A stretch of DNA of 64,000 bases from Cadophora sp. MPI-SDFR-AT-0126. Its lineage: Eukaryota > Ascomycota > Leotiomycetes > Helotiales > Ploettnerulaceae. Position numbers and translations under genes: made by a program. The DNA lies in the NCBI GenBank assembly GCA_020747065.1, contig JAGMVK010000005.1, forward strand, positions 496,001-560,000, written 5' to 3'. Below the pieces are notes generated by a model. The model searched no databases. It was not told the origin of the DNA and was given only the letters and a program-made list of their open reading frames with translations. Below, one piece after another: positions 12,178 to 23,643 of this stretch (positions are counted from its first letter, which is position 1; every line of letters starts with the position of its first letter).

Positions 12178-13542
12178 GCGATATCATTTGGGGGCTCGCT
12201 CAACTCGAGTCGTTTGCTCTCGCAGCTGATTTGCCGACTAGATTACTCAGAAAATCTTCCCACGGTGCGTTCAGAAGTCTCTCGGCAATGGTGGTGTTGA
12301 GCCCAATTATCCCCCCTATCTCGGCAACCCATCCATCTTAAGCTGGCCGTAAGTAAGTCAAGCAATTCCATCCGCTCAACACAATACCCGGCTTTCATCT
12401 CTTCTTTGCGTAAGACACTTTCCTTGCCTCTATCCCCCTTCCAATTCAATTTACCTTTACGTCGATATCATTGTTGAGAACGAAAATGAGGCTTGACTTA
12501 TTACACTTGAGAAGTGCATTATTTTGATGCAATAGATTGACTTTCACATAAAAATATTCGCATTCTCCTGGGCGACAATAATCCGTCAGATGTGTTCGTG
12601 GCCAAGCCGATTTTGCAAGCAACTTGCTATCAATCCCCACGGAACTTGAATATCTACGTAATTCAGCTATGACTCAGCACTAACAACTTGATGATGAAAG
12701 CTTCGGCAGCTGACATGCGATTTGCAACGAAATTTAAATTCAATTCCAAACAAGTCTCATTGGTTGAATCTTCTTTTCTCGAGTCAGTGACTGGGGCCCC
12801 TCTACTTTAAGCGACTCTTGTTTTGGCGCCGCGTCAACTACCTTCTCTTTGTCCCAGGAGCCAGGTTCATACATATAACCTAACATACTAGCAAGAAGAA
12901 TGGTCTGGAACTCAATCGACGCTCAGCCCATCCGACTCTTTCGCCATTTTCCTCCCAACTAAAACGGCCCCTCCCGCGGCAACAAGACCGCTCAATTCAC
13001 AGCTGAAGTCGCCAGAGGGTGCTAGACCGGTCTGGCTTACAAAGAGAGGCTTCTAGAACCGTAGAAGCTTCGTCTCGGCAACTTAGATTCCAACTCTTTA
13101 CAACCCCTGCTCGAGATCTATCACACTTTCCACAGCAGACAGTCGTTGTGTTTTGGAGATTTTCTCGCTAACCCTAGTAGCACCGCGTATAAAGGCAGGC
13201 AGGTAGGACAGGTAGGTTTGGGTGATGGGTAACGCTTCTCGTGGGGAGGGACATGATCCGATATATGCTCCTCGTATGATAAGACAATAAAGTAGTGGGA
13301 AGAGAGAGAAGGATGCAGAACAAGTCGAAATGTACAAAAATGACAACTGCACCCAAAATACATTTCGAGAATTTGAAGCGTCAGCTGCTCGCTTAAGTTC
13401 AAATCATACAAAATATCAACAAAGCAATTGAGCAATCTACTTAGTAATCAAGGGTATCCTCGCAATAACAAACTCTCTCTTCCATCCTTTCCTATCTTCT
13501 CGCTCTGTCCCCTTCAAGTCATTCGGTATCTAATCGAAAACC
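12178..13542. other. Convergent intergenic region between HET and reductase-like genes
   Basis: This spacer separates two convergent genes, so it holds both 3' regions. Reading frames here are short. A stretch at 12901-13160 looks mildly protein-like in one frame but is broken by three stops (see rejected items). I see no RNA gene or repeat. Confidence 0.5.
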
Positions 13543-15096
13543 TCACACCAACTCGCCCCTAACCTCAACACCCACCCTCCCCAACCTCTCCACGAATTCA
13601 GTCCCCAGCACAGCAGGCGTAAGGACGCCGCCCCCACCAACCCTCTTAAGCAAGCCCTTCGTATACAGGATCGTCGCCGCGCCCTCCGCCAAAAATGCAG
13701 CAGTGAGATGCGCAGCCGAGTTCCCATACGAGAATTCCGCCAGCGCGCGATCTGGGAATGGTCCTTCTTGTGCTGCGATAGCAATGGCTCGTAGCGATAT
13801 ACTGCTCTTGCCGTTTCCATTGCTAGTACCTTTCATATTACTCTCGTGTGAGCTGAGACTCGACATCGAGCTCGAACTCCCCACTCCAATCCTCCTCTCC
13901 TCCTGACAACACAGCCTCTTTACCCAACCCAACCCCATCTTCTCCCTCACGCCCTCCCTACAAGCCTTCACCTCCCTATACTCATTATAGTAGAAGTCTT
14001 CACCATAGCAGCGGCCTGAGTCGAGTAGTGCCCAGCTTCTGTGGACTAGGACGCGAGTTTGTTGGGAGGAGAGGGTTGTGGAGGGGGAGAGGAGACCGAG
14101 TGTTAGTTCGCGGAGGGGAGAGGCGCGCGTGCTGAGGCTGGAGGCAGTGCAGGTGCGGCCTTGGGTGTGGGAGAGGAACCAGGGGTTTAGAGGGGGATGG
14201 CGCGGGGATTTGAGGGATGCTGAGGAAGAGGTTGATATGGAGCTGGTGGATGTTGAGGAGGTGGAAAGGAGGGCTGTTGGGCGGGATAAGGATGCTGGGG
14301 GCGGGTAGCTGGAGTGTCTTAGTGAGGGGTAAGTATCGGGGATTTGGAGGGAAGCTTACGAGAAATCATTGATAGCGCATACAACTTCTCTGGTTCGGAG
14401 ATTGAGTTTGTTCTTCAGTTCCATTACTGCACAGTGCGAGAGGAGATCCTGAGGTGTACTTTCGACGCTGACATGTGAGAGAATCTAAAAATGTCAATAA
14501 GATTCAATAGCCTGAGAATTCAACATACAATCGATTTATTCTCCCTTGCAAAATCATGATATTTCCGAATCATGCCTCCCAGCCAATGAATATCGCTCGC
14601 TCTGAGGTACGTATCAGGAATTGCAATCAATGGACAAAACTGTAATCGAGAACTCACGGATCTAGATAATGCGTCCCATTCCCCGCACAGGCTTCAACGA
14701 CCATCTCTCCCCTCCCATCACCAACATCCAACATATTGATAATGACTTTCGTTCTCCTGGCGAGAGCTTGGATATCTTCTTTCGTACTAGCACATATCTC
14801 GATCGCTAACCACACCAAAAGATCAGCTTCTGGCTCATCCACTCACGCTCACTCTCTCCCACCAAAGTGTCCAAATTCTCAGAGTACTACGAGGATTAAC
14901 ACGACAACATACCAGGAATCGATCGTCCACCCATCTCTTTCAACCCCTCAACACACTCCCCCATCTCATCGATATCCCGTCCCGCAACAGCCCATCGAAT
15001 GTCTTTCCGCAGGAACTCGCAAACATGCTCAGCAGTGCGAAGACCGACCTCGCTGCTGCTGGGCTCGAGAATAATGAGGTCGTACATCCTGCCCAT
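13543..15096 (-). CDS. Saccharopine-dehydrogenase-like oxidoreductase with degenerate NAD(P) loop
   Basis: Five exons: 14913-15096, 14658-14805, 14529-14601, 14360-14484, 13543-14308; 431 residues. All phases match. The fold-typing segments of the fungal family are present: MYDLIIL opening, RTAEHV...IRWAVAGRD, TKVIINML, MVVEACAGNGTHYLD, TREVVCAINDF, LVHRSWALLDSG, YYNEYREVKA and the end GGGVLTPAVLGTEFVERL. Characterised relatives are short-chain-like or trans-acting enoyl reductases and saccharopine dehydrogenase homologues. Where the family has GATGYTG after the first strand, this protein reads EPSSSEVG, and the usual VGPYxxYGEP is replaced by LDVGDGRGEM. I see this directly, so cofactor binding is doubtful. 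The C-terminal third carries a Ser-rich linker. Codon use looks intact, with no stop or frameshift. Confidence 0.75.
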
Positions 15097-16544
15097 GGTG
15101 TTCCTTTCCTTTCCTTACTTTCCCTTGCTGTTCTGACTGATGTCCTGGCGATCCGGAAACCACGGAATGAAATATTTTGAGAGTGGATCTGTGAACAAGT
15201 GATCTAGGCTCCTCCCAACCAACAATCGGGAACTGAATAGACAACCAAATGAGCGAACGAAGTAAAGAAACAGAGAAACAAAAGCAAGCAAGCAAGCTCG
15301 CCAAGCCGTCTGAAAGTCCACGATCTGGTTGCTCAAGTCTCGAGATCAAAATCTTCAATCGGATCCAAAGAACAGATGACAGATGACAACACACCAATCG
15401 TCGCCCGTCCCGGAAAGTATAATCCAAAAGTCAAAGTTCAAATAAAGTGATGACAAAAGAGTAGCAGCCGCACTCTCGGATCGGCTCTTACTTAAACTTT
15501 CGACGGAATGGCACATAAGCTGACAGGCACAAGCATGCCGGGCAGTATACGTATTAGTACCAGTACGTAACCCGACGAAACGACACAAACAGAGAAATGC
15601 AGGGACAAGCGCTAATATCGCGGGGGAACAGACACAATAAAAAGCGGTCTTGGTCTCGGGACTGCGTATACTGCCTGTATACCTATACGACGGAGCGGCC
15701 TTTACATCTGCGTTAATGCGATGATTACCTTATTTTATCCCTGACGAAATAAATCGCTTGTCGTATTTCGTATCCGTTCATTCAGTACGCTTTGCGGTAA
15801 GGTTTTGTTTGAGCGGGGAGCGAGCGAGCGAAACTCCACTTCAAAGGTAATCAATCAATCACCCGGTACGGCGGTACTGTCCAAGTCTGGCCTTGCCAAC
15901 CCGCCGCACCTCACCTTCTCATCTAATCCTCCTATCCCGTACCTCCATACTATCCAATTCCAGCTCATAGGGATAACTTGAAACGAGCCCCAAAAGAATC
16001 TCTCAACGTGCTGTGCTGCTGCCTAGGCACTTTCGTAGGATTTCGGTATGGTACGACCACCGAGTCGTCGTAAGCGAGTTACCTGACCCCTGAAATGGCT
16101 GATGGGTTTCTCGCTTTTCGTACCGACGCTTCGGTGCTTGGCGAGGATGTGCGGACGAAAAGACAGACGCGGATTCGGGGCACCGGGCAGAAAGCCTCCG
16201 ATGGGGAGATCGTTGTTAGAGTTTTCCCCTCCCTTATGGCTATTTATATCTATGTACAAGGGAAGGAGGTTCTAGAAGACGAGAGGGTGGGTATTAGAGC
16301 GAAGATGAATTGACGTGAATCGGAAAGGGGCTTGTTGGGTCGGACTCTGTACGAGTTCTAGGAGATTTCTTTGAAGGATACATTGAGGAGGAAAAGAAAG
16401 TGGTGAGAGTAAATCGTACAGCTTCGTTCTTTGTTCATTAACCATCTATCGAGGTCACAAGCAAAGGTTCCAACGCCGGCCATCTCCGAATCCTTCATTC
16501 CCAATGGTTCTGTCCCGTTCCATCCCATCCCACAATAAAATGCG
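15097..16544. other. Intergenic region upstream of the reductase-like gene
   Basis: This 1.45-kb region separates the start of the reductase-like gene from the 3' end of hul4; both lie on the minus strand. It should contain the promoter of the former and the terminator of the latter. It has GAGCGAGCGAGCG and ATCAATCAATCA short repeats around 15820-15860. No reading frame looks real. Confidence 0.5.
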
Positions 16545-19500
16545 TCAAGCAAACCCAAACCCTTTTGAATTCTCCAACGCCATCGCCAACTTATCCCTCA
16601 AAACTTCTCTGCTTGAATATTCAGGAAGAAGTAGAATGCCATAGCAGGTATAGCTGCTGGGTAAGTGCCCATCATCAATTCCATTCCGTTGCAGCGTGAA
16701 CTGCAGATTGCGCATTCCACCTACAGGAACGCGGTCGCTTGCCGTGACGAATTCGAGGAGCTTTCGCTTCTGCGAGAGATCGTACCGCTTGACTATGCTC
16801 CAGAAATCGCGGATAGAGCGGTGCGATGCGTCCCAACCTATGTAGCGTGTTGCTCGGCGCATTTCGGAAATGTCAATTTCTTGAATGCCTTCCACGACTG
16901 ATTGAAGGGTGTCTGGATCGAAGAGAGTTATCGAGCGTCTATCGATGCAGGAAAAGAATCCCTTTTTGAAGGCCTCAAACTGTGGCTGAATGGAGACATC
17001 AGTCAGCCATCGTATGTAGTCGCTTACATAGTTGTTGCGATTTTCATTCGTTACTGAGGGAGCGTCAAGTGGATTTGAATTGCTCTGCAGCTCTGAGAAT
17101 TGAGGCCAATGAGTTGCTGATGCACCCATTTCTCTGCTGACTGGCTGTCCAAATTGCTCAACACTGAACTCGTAAGTTCTCGCAAAGACGTCTTCTACCA
17201 GTCCATCCTTCTCGTCCCATTCCAGAAGTGTTGTCAGCCCATTTGCTAGGTCGGTCCAGCCATCGGCGATGTGATGTAGCTCTGTTACTTCTTCGTCTAA
17301 TAGTTTTCGATAGAGAGCTTTTGGGAACGTGACTGGTAATGTGAGACCGTTGTATACGGCGAGTGAGACTATCATTCCAATGAGCTCGAATTTCCATAAG
17401 GGCTCTGGAGATCCAGGCATAAACCAGGTCATCTTCGTCCGAGCATCAATAGTAAATGTGCCTACAGAAGTTAGTATGGCACCTTTGCAAGACAGCAGAG
17501 AAACATACCATAGTCAGGATTCAGGGCCTCTGCTATGGCCAGTCGGAAGAACTCCTGCTGGACTCCACCAGAGTCTAGCCCTTCTTCGCCGCCTTCCTCA
17601 CCAAGTCGAACCTTCAAAGGCCGCATCAGCTCACGCTCTTCTCTTCTCCAGATGGCATTGAATGTGTCCAAGAGGACGTTAGTCCGACGAATCTCAAGTA
17701 CCATGAACTCAGACGTAGCGATGCGGAGACGCTCGTGTAGTTTGTCGCTCTTGTATTTCTCGGTCACCAAACTTCCCTCGGACATGAAGTGTGAGACGAG
17801 ATGTCCCGTTGTATGGGCTCTCTCATAGGATTGGTTCATTCGAGAATAGTTGATTGCTCGGAAGTATGTCACCAGCGTCGAGGGATCGAAGAGATACGGA
17901 TGGTCCAGTAGATGCGTCGTTTTCTTGTTCTGGTTATACGACAGCCATTCAAGTGGCATCGCCACTGGATCTAGACGCTCGGCGAAGTACTCTGTTCGAA
18001 AGTGAATGTCCCCCAAGATCAGGGACTTTCTCTTCTTGTCTGTTGTTGTCAGCCGTCGCTGATTCCATCAAATGAACGGAAAAACTTACAGATGGCTGCC
18101 ATCATGGCCAGTGCGCCGCCGAAAGGGCCATCGTTTGGAACCTCTGCAGACCCTTCCCATTCCTGCAACATAACAGCTCTTGCCCAGTCAAGTATCAGGG
18201 TAGGAACGCGCTTCTCGTGTAAGCTGCGCTCATCATCTGTAAAGTAAAGGATGGGAGTCGTATCCAGATCAAGGAATTTCAACGAGTCGACGAGCAATTC
18301 TAGGACATCGGGCTCACGAACTTCGCCATTTCGGTTCCCTCTTTGGAGATCAAGAAGCTCCGTAAATCGACGTCTCGTTGGAATTGCTGCGAAAAGTCTA
18401 CGTGCAAGTCTAAAAGCGGGCTCATAGCTAAAAGCATCTTCGTAAGCGAGACACAAATCCACTGACTCTACAGAAGAGTATTCCCGACTCAGCATCGCCA
18501 ATCCGTACGAGCGGATGCGAGACATATTTGCCATTTGGCGTGTGTCCGAAACGAAAGGCGCGGATGCGATCAGTGCGTGAAGACAGATGTTCAACACCCT
18601 TGCAGCATCATGATTCGACATTGGTTTTCTGGAGTATGCTTTGTGGTCTTTTGCCCACTCATATGCATCCTCCAACTGCTTCGGTGGTCGGAATAGAGTA
18701 CCAGTAACATTCCACAGGCAGTCAAAGACCAAAGATGGAGCTACTCGAGTGACTCGGAGCATGAGATACCATATCGTTTGGGAGTCAAATGGTTCTGATC
18801 CTTCGTCGCAGAAAGACTTTATGAGCGAATCAGATTTTCCTAGTACATCAAAGAGACTCTGCTCAATGAATGTCTTCCACTGGGTCCTGTACTGAGAGGA
18901 AACTTTGCGTAATTTGACTTCCCGAGAAAGAGGGAATGGTGGCGCATCGCGGATCCTCTTCGAGCTGCCTTCTATCGACTCAGGTCGTAAAAGGTGTTTC
19001 TCGGAAAGATTGTCGTCTTGCATGACATCGCACAAGAAGTTGATCGACTCTATTGAGAAGGAAGACATGGATTGAGGAAGAACCACATCCTTGGTAGGCG
19101 ATGGCTTCGCATCCGATGGAGCTGTTATATTTGTTCTCCAGGTGACCGGGGCTTCTTTGATTTCTTGCGGCCTACAGGGCCGATCATTATCATCGTCCTT
19201 GACAACTGGCGCTTCAAAAGACTCGACTATCGGCGCGGTACTTATGTGCTTGATCTCATGGACTTGGGTACTGAACTCTGACATCTTCATCTTCGGGCTT
19301 GTGATCAAGGTTTGTCTGGGTATCTTGTGTTTTGGCAAGGGCGGTATGCTTGTCGGTGGGGATGACATAGGGTCTATGGTAGAGTCCGTTTGCTTCTGTT
19401 GTTTACTGAGAATGCCTTTGGGATTCTGTGACTCAATCGAGTCAGACTTCTTCCGCCTATTTGAACTTGGTGCAGTCATTGCGACTGAGTTCACATGTGG

Positions 19501-20579
19501 CTTCGAGTCTGAAGGTATAGCAGTATTTGGCGCGTCTTGCGAGGCGGTAGGCTGTGACACTGGAGTACTTGATGGTGATGATAGTAATTCAGGGCCTTGG
19601 TTAGCATTGGTAGTTTTAGGGGCTTCGTGTGTGTCTTCAGGGTCATAATCAGGTATTGTCGGTTCAGTAAGCTTAGTTTCGTTGGATTGTGCAGGGCGAT
19701 TCGCGTCTTCTTGTTTATGGTCATCAGATGGCCGCGATTGAGCATCCTCCTGTCTCTGGGACTGAGAAAATATTGCAAGGTTCCTAGGCGTAAGCCATTC
19801 AATCATCTTGAATGCCACGGTGCCAAACACGTTCTGGACGAACGAACGAGGGTCTTTAGTATCAGGATCCTCCAGAAGACTTAAATCGAGCTTCGCCCAC
19901 CGGTCTAACACCTCAGCTGGTCTCTTCTTCTCGGCATTGTTATCAAGATCTGGTAAGTCCTCAACGAAAGCTCCATTCTTCGGCGCAGTCTTAAGGCCCT
20001 CTTTCCCATCAGACTTGATTCCTGAGCTTTGAACGACAGATGTCCGCAGTTGTCCTGCTAAGCCAGGCTTGGGCTTGTAAGGTTTGGGAGTATCCGCAGT
20101 CATTCGACCCGCGCTATTATGATGACAGAGACCCAGTTCAGGATTGTCTTGGCTGGCCATGTATATCGCCAGCGTCCGGGCGCTGGCGGAATTGTATCGA
20201 CGAACTGGGGCACCATTCGCAACGCGTTTACGGCAAGAGAAGCATGTTGTAGTTGTGCATGTTTTCGATTGGCAGCCATAACGGATTTGAAGGATGTATC
20301 TGCTCAAGCGTTAGCATCCAAGGTACGTGTAGGTTGGGGTGTATGCGACTGGAGGGTAACACACCTTTCCACCAAGAGCTGGAAATTGTGTCGTCTACGA
20401 GCCCTATGGATTCCATATATCCTCCTTGGATCATCCACCTCAGCCGTAAGCTTCTTCAGTTCGCTGGGCGCGTCTTCAGGAAGGCGGGGGAAAGGTGCTG
20501 TTGCCCACAAGGCTGCGTAGATATCCGCATCACTGACGATTTCCCGGTCATCATGGACTCTGTGAGTATCTCGAGTCAT
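16545..20579 (-). CDS. hul4: HECT E3 ubiquitin ligase, Hul4-like
   Basis: Four exons: 20365-20579, 18090-20299, 17509-18039, 16545-17461; 1290 residues. The first exon begins MTRDTHRVHDD and joins at ER|YILQIRYGC. This reconstitutes a Cys-rich N-terminal zinc module (YGCQSKTCTTTTCFSCRKR, residues 78-98) followed by ARTLAIYMASQDNPELGLC, as in Hul4 and UBE3A-type ligases. A disordered Ser/Pro/Thr-rich stretch spans about 130-400. The C-terminal HECT domain covers the last 350 residues, with VRLGEEGGEEGLDSGGVQQE at its start and LPSSYTCYGILLLPEYSS at its end. The catalytic Cys is about residue 1258, and the protein ends in the usual ENSKGFGFA. It should accept ubiquitin from an E2 as a thioester and pass it to nuclear or cytosolic substrates. 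The start at 20579 is the only in-frame ATG upstream of the module. Confidence 0.9.
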
Positions 20580-21228
20580 GACATTGGTAGTGACTGTACG
20601 TAGGTGATGGGGTCGCTGGATCGTGTTTGTGCTCTCATGGGCGGATTGGGAAGAGATGGTGATGTGATTGATGGAGATGACTTTGAGGCTTAAGGCGGGC
20701 GAGCTCAAAGTCCAAAAGTGTAGTTGAAAGTCAACAGAAAGCAAAGCGCCCTGAGCCTGGCACTGGCCTGGCCTCGGCGGTCGGTCGGTCTCAGCCTCAG
20801 CCGTGTTGCGAGTTCGAGCCTATGACGCGGGACTTACATAAGACAAAGTCAAGTAAGTCACCCCCCCTCTTACCTGGTTCGCCTCACTGCGAGTTTGTAA
20901 CTTTGCGACTCACTCGCATAAATAGGAAACCATTCCGACAATCATTGTGGTTCCTCCCACCATCTACAAACTTTCGAGCGTGAATCCTTTTTTCTCGTCG
21001 GCTTTAAGTCTTTCTTTGAAATCAGCGACTGTGGAAATACGAGATTTTGCAGAAGTCCAAATAACCAAAGCATTATTCATCAAATCAAGCCGATTTGAAT
21101 GAAAGGCCCTGATTTCCTATCCACTTTTTTCACCCCCCACCAACCTTATCAACGGAGAATCGCCCGCCACAAATCGACTTTCCCCAAACACACAACACAT
21201 CTTCGACCACGCAAAACTACCATCCATC
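20580..21228. promoter_or_regulatory. Divergent promoter region of hul4 and the Rei1-like gene
   Basis: The two start codons lie 649 bp apart and point away from each other. The interval has a GGTCGGTCGGTC short repeat near 20780 and a C-rich run near 20862. I did not identify a specific factor-binding site. Confidence 0.6.
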
Positions 21229-22978
21229 ATGGCTTCTATCGCAGCCAGCAGAATGCCAGCGCCAACAGCGTCAGGTCAAGCAGACACCGCCTCTTCCCAT
21301 CCCTATACTTGCAATACTTGTCAAGTGGCGTTCAGGAACAGTGACCTGCAGAGAGGGCACATGCGCAGCGACTGGCAGTGAGTCTTGGTCCATCTTTGTG
21401 TATCCTTCTGTTCCCTAATCAAGTCTTCTAGCCGATACAACTTGAAGCGTCGTGTCACGTCTCTTCCGCCGATCTCATCCGAAACCTTCACAGAAAAGGT
21501 CCTCCAAGCACAGGCTTCGTCCACAGCCGCCGCCAACAAAGCCGCATACGAGAAGACTTGTACTGTTTGTGCGCGAACATACTTCAGCAAGAATGCCTAC
21601 CAGAACCATGTTGGGAGCCAGAAGCATAGAGCCAAAATGGCTGCGGCCGAAGGAACGACTATCGACGATGCTAGTTCTGTGATGAGCTCGACATTTTCAC
21701 TTGGTGAGCCAGCGACTGAAGCGGTAGAGGATATAGATTCCGACGCAGAGGAAGAGTTCAATGAGGTTGTTGAGAGCATCAAAAAAGCAAACCTCAAAGA
21801 CGCTCCACCAGCTACACGAAGACCTTCGCGACCACACCACTCCGCTGATGTTGAGAAGGAAGGGTCTGTCAAGACAGCATCTTCGGTCACTGCTGCAGAT
21901 GAGGATATCACACTCGAGACTGCTTTGAAACGCTGTTTGTTCTGCAACTACGATTCGCCATCCATGGAATTGAACGCTTCGCACATGGAACGCATCCACG
22001 GCATGTTTATTCCGGAACGCAATTACCTGGTTCAACTTGATGGGTTGCTCGGAAATCTTTACGAGAAGATTTATGAATTTCACGAGTGCTTGTATTGTGG
22101 AAAATTAAAGCCTAGTGTGTTTGGTCTCCAGACTCACATGAGAGACAAGGGTCATTGTAAGATTCCGTTCGATACTGAGGAGCAGCAACTGGAGATTGGA
22201 GAATACTACGACTTCACCAGTACCTACTCAGATATTGAGGATGAGTCAGATGAAGAGGATGATCTCCCAGGCAAGAAGCAAAGTGGAGGTGTCAAGTTGG
22301 GAGCCAAGCGTCAAGCGAAAGTTGACAAGGATGGTGACGAGGATATGGAGGAAGGTGACGGATGGGAGACTGACAGTTCTGAGTCGTCATTAGACTCTGC
22401 CGATCTCACTGCAGTACCAGCTGGCCGACAACATCAGTATGAGAAACTTGACCAACATCCTCATCACTCCCACGATGATCCTCGACCACACAGGAATAAG
22501 GACGGATGGCACTCACATGCTCACAAGCACGCTCATGCTGTATTCTACTCCGACTACGAGCTCCACCTACCTTCAGGACGCACTGCCGGCCACCGATCAC
22601 TGAATAAATACTACAGACAGAATCTTCACAGTCATCCTTCCCCAGCAGAAAGACAGGAACAACTCGCCATTCAAGAAGCAGCCAGTTCCGAGGAAGAGAC
22701 AGATGAGAGAGTCATCCGTCGTAACGAGAGAGAACGCGGTAGAGCAATGGTTAGCAGAGCAAATGGTGGACTTGGAATGCAAGGCGTGACTGCCGAGAAG
22801 CGGAAGGAAGTTGCAGTCATCGAAAAGCGAGCCAGGAAAGTCCAAGAAAGGGAAACTCGAAGATATCAATGGGGTGTCAACAAGCAAAACAATATGCAGA
22901 AGCATTTTAGAGTAAGTCTGTTCGTTACTGAAACCCCCTTCAGCGTACTAACTCGATTAGGATCCTCTTCTCCAATGA
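21229..22978 (+). CDS. rei1: Rei1-type C2H2 zinc-finger protein, cytoplasmic 60S maturation factor
   Basis: Three exons: 21229-21377, 21432-22911, 22961-22978; 548 residues. The first finger (C28, C31, H44, H50) is completed across the first intron (CNTCQVAFRNSDLQRGHM, then DWHRYNLKRRV). The second follows at CTVCARTYFSKNAYQNHVGS, and paired fingers come later at CLFCNYDS...HMERIHG and CLYCGKLKPSVFGLQTHMRD. Acidic linkers and a His-rich run (HSHAHKHAHA) are typical of Rei1/ZNF622. Known Rei1 removes Arx1 from cytoplasmic pre-60S particles and probes the exit tunnel with its C-terminus. The tail NNMQKHF-RDPLLQ needs an 18-nt last exon (GAT to TGA, 22961-22978) after a GTAAGT...TTAG intron. Reading through instead gives a non-conserved tail ending at 23094, which I reject. 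Confidence 0.93.
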
Positions 22979-23643
22979 TTGTCGATTTGCTCCTGTCTCT
23001 TGGGTGGGATTGTATTCAGTCCTATAGACAAAGCCTGGACGCTACGATTCATGATACCGGTTCTGTTTGGTTGGGTGCATCAAGCGGTTCATAGAGAAAA
23101 GCATAGACTCTGATTTTCAAGTGCTGAACCAACATCCCAAAATAGCTTGCATGAGTGAAGAGACGTGCCGCAAATAAGACTCAACTAATCAGTGAAATGG
23201 ATTTTCAATCCAGATTATATCATGTGTACTTAATTTTGCAGATTTTAATTCTGCAGCCGCTATAATTAACCTCTAGGACATGGAGCATCCTCTTCATATG
23301 TTGCATGATATTCTCCCAGTGTTCGTGTTTGTGTTGCTTCCACTTTAAGACGACCAAGACCAGACGGATGATTTGCGTCTAGCAGGGATGCGGCGGCCAT
23401 CCCTGAATGGAAGCGAAATAATATGACCCTTTGCCTTCCCCCCAGGACAACAAAGCTGCATGCCCCTTAGATTCCCACTTGTGAAGTCTAATTTCTCTCC
23501 TTGATCCCCTCCATTTTCCATTCGATATTCTACTTCTTCACACAGTCTGTCAGCTACGAATCTGATTTTAATTTCGATCCAACATAACATCCGTCAAATG
23601 CGATCATAACTCTCCCACCTCCGCAGAACAAGCGCGTACAGGT
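22979..23643. other. Intergenic region between the Rei1-like and zinc-finger genes
   Basis: This 665-bp spacer lies between two genes on the plus strand and should hold the 3' end of the first and the promoter of the second. It is AT-rich around 23200-23280. No supported frame or repeat was seen. Confidence 0.5.

Noticed and set aside
12901..13160. Possible RIP-decayed coding stretch (MVWNSIDAQPIRLFRHFPPN, then RGNKTAQFTAEVAR)
   Set aside because: One frame looks protein-like, and its three stops (TAA, TAG, TAG) could come from CAA/CAG. Three stops in about 85 codons is near the random rate, however, and no family is recognisable.
22912..23094. Read-through extension of the Rei1 gene to 23094
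   Set aside because: A consensus donor at 22912 and an acceptor before 22961 give the conserved C-terminus; the extension is unrelated to the family.
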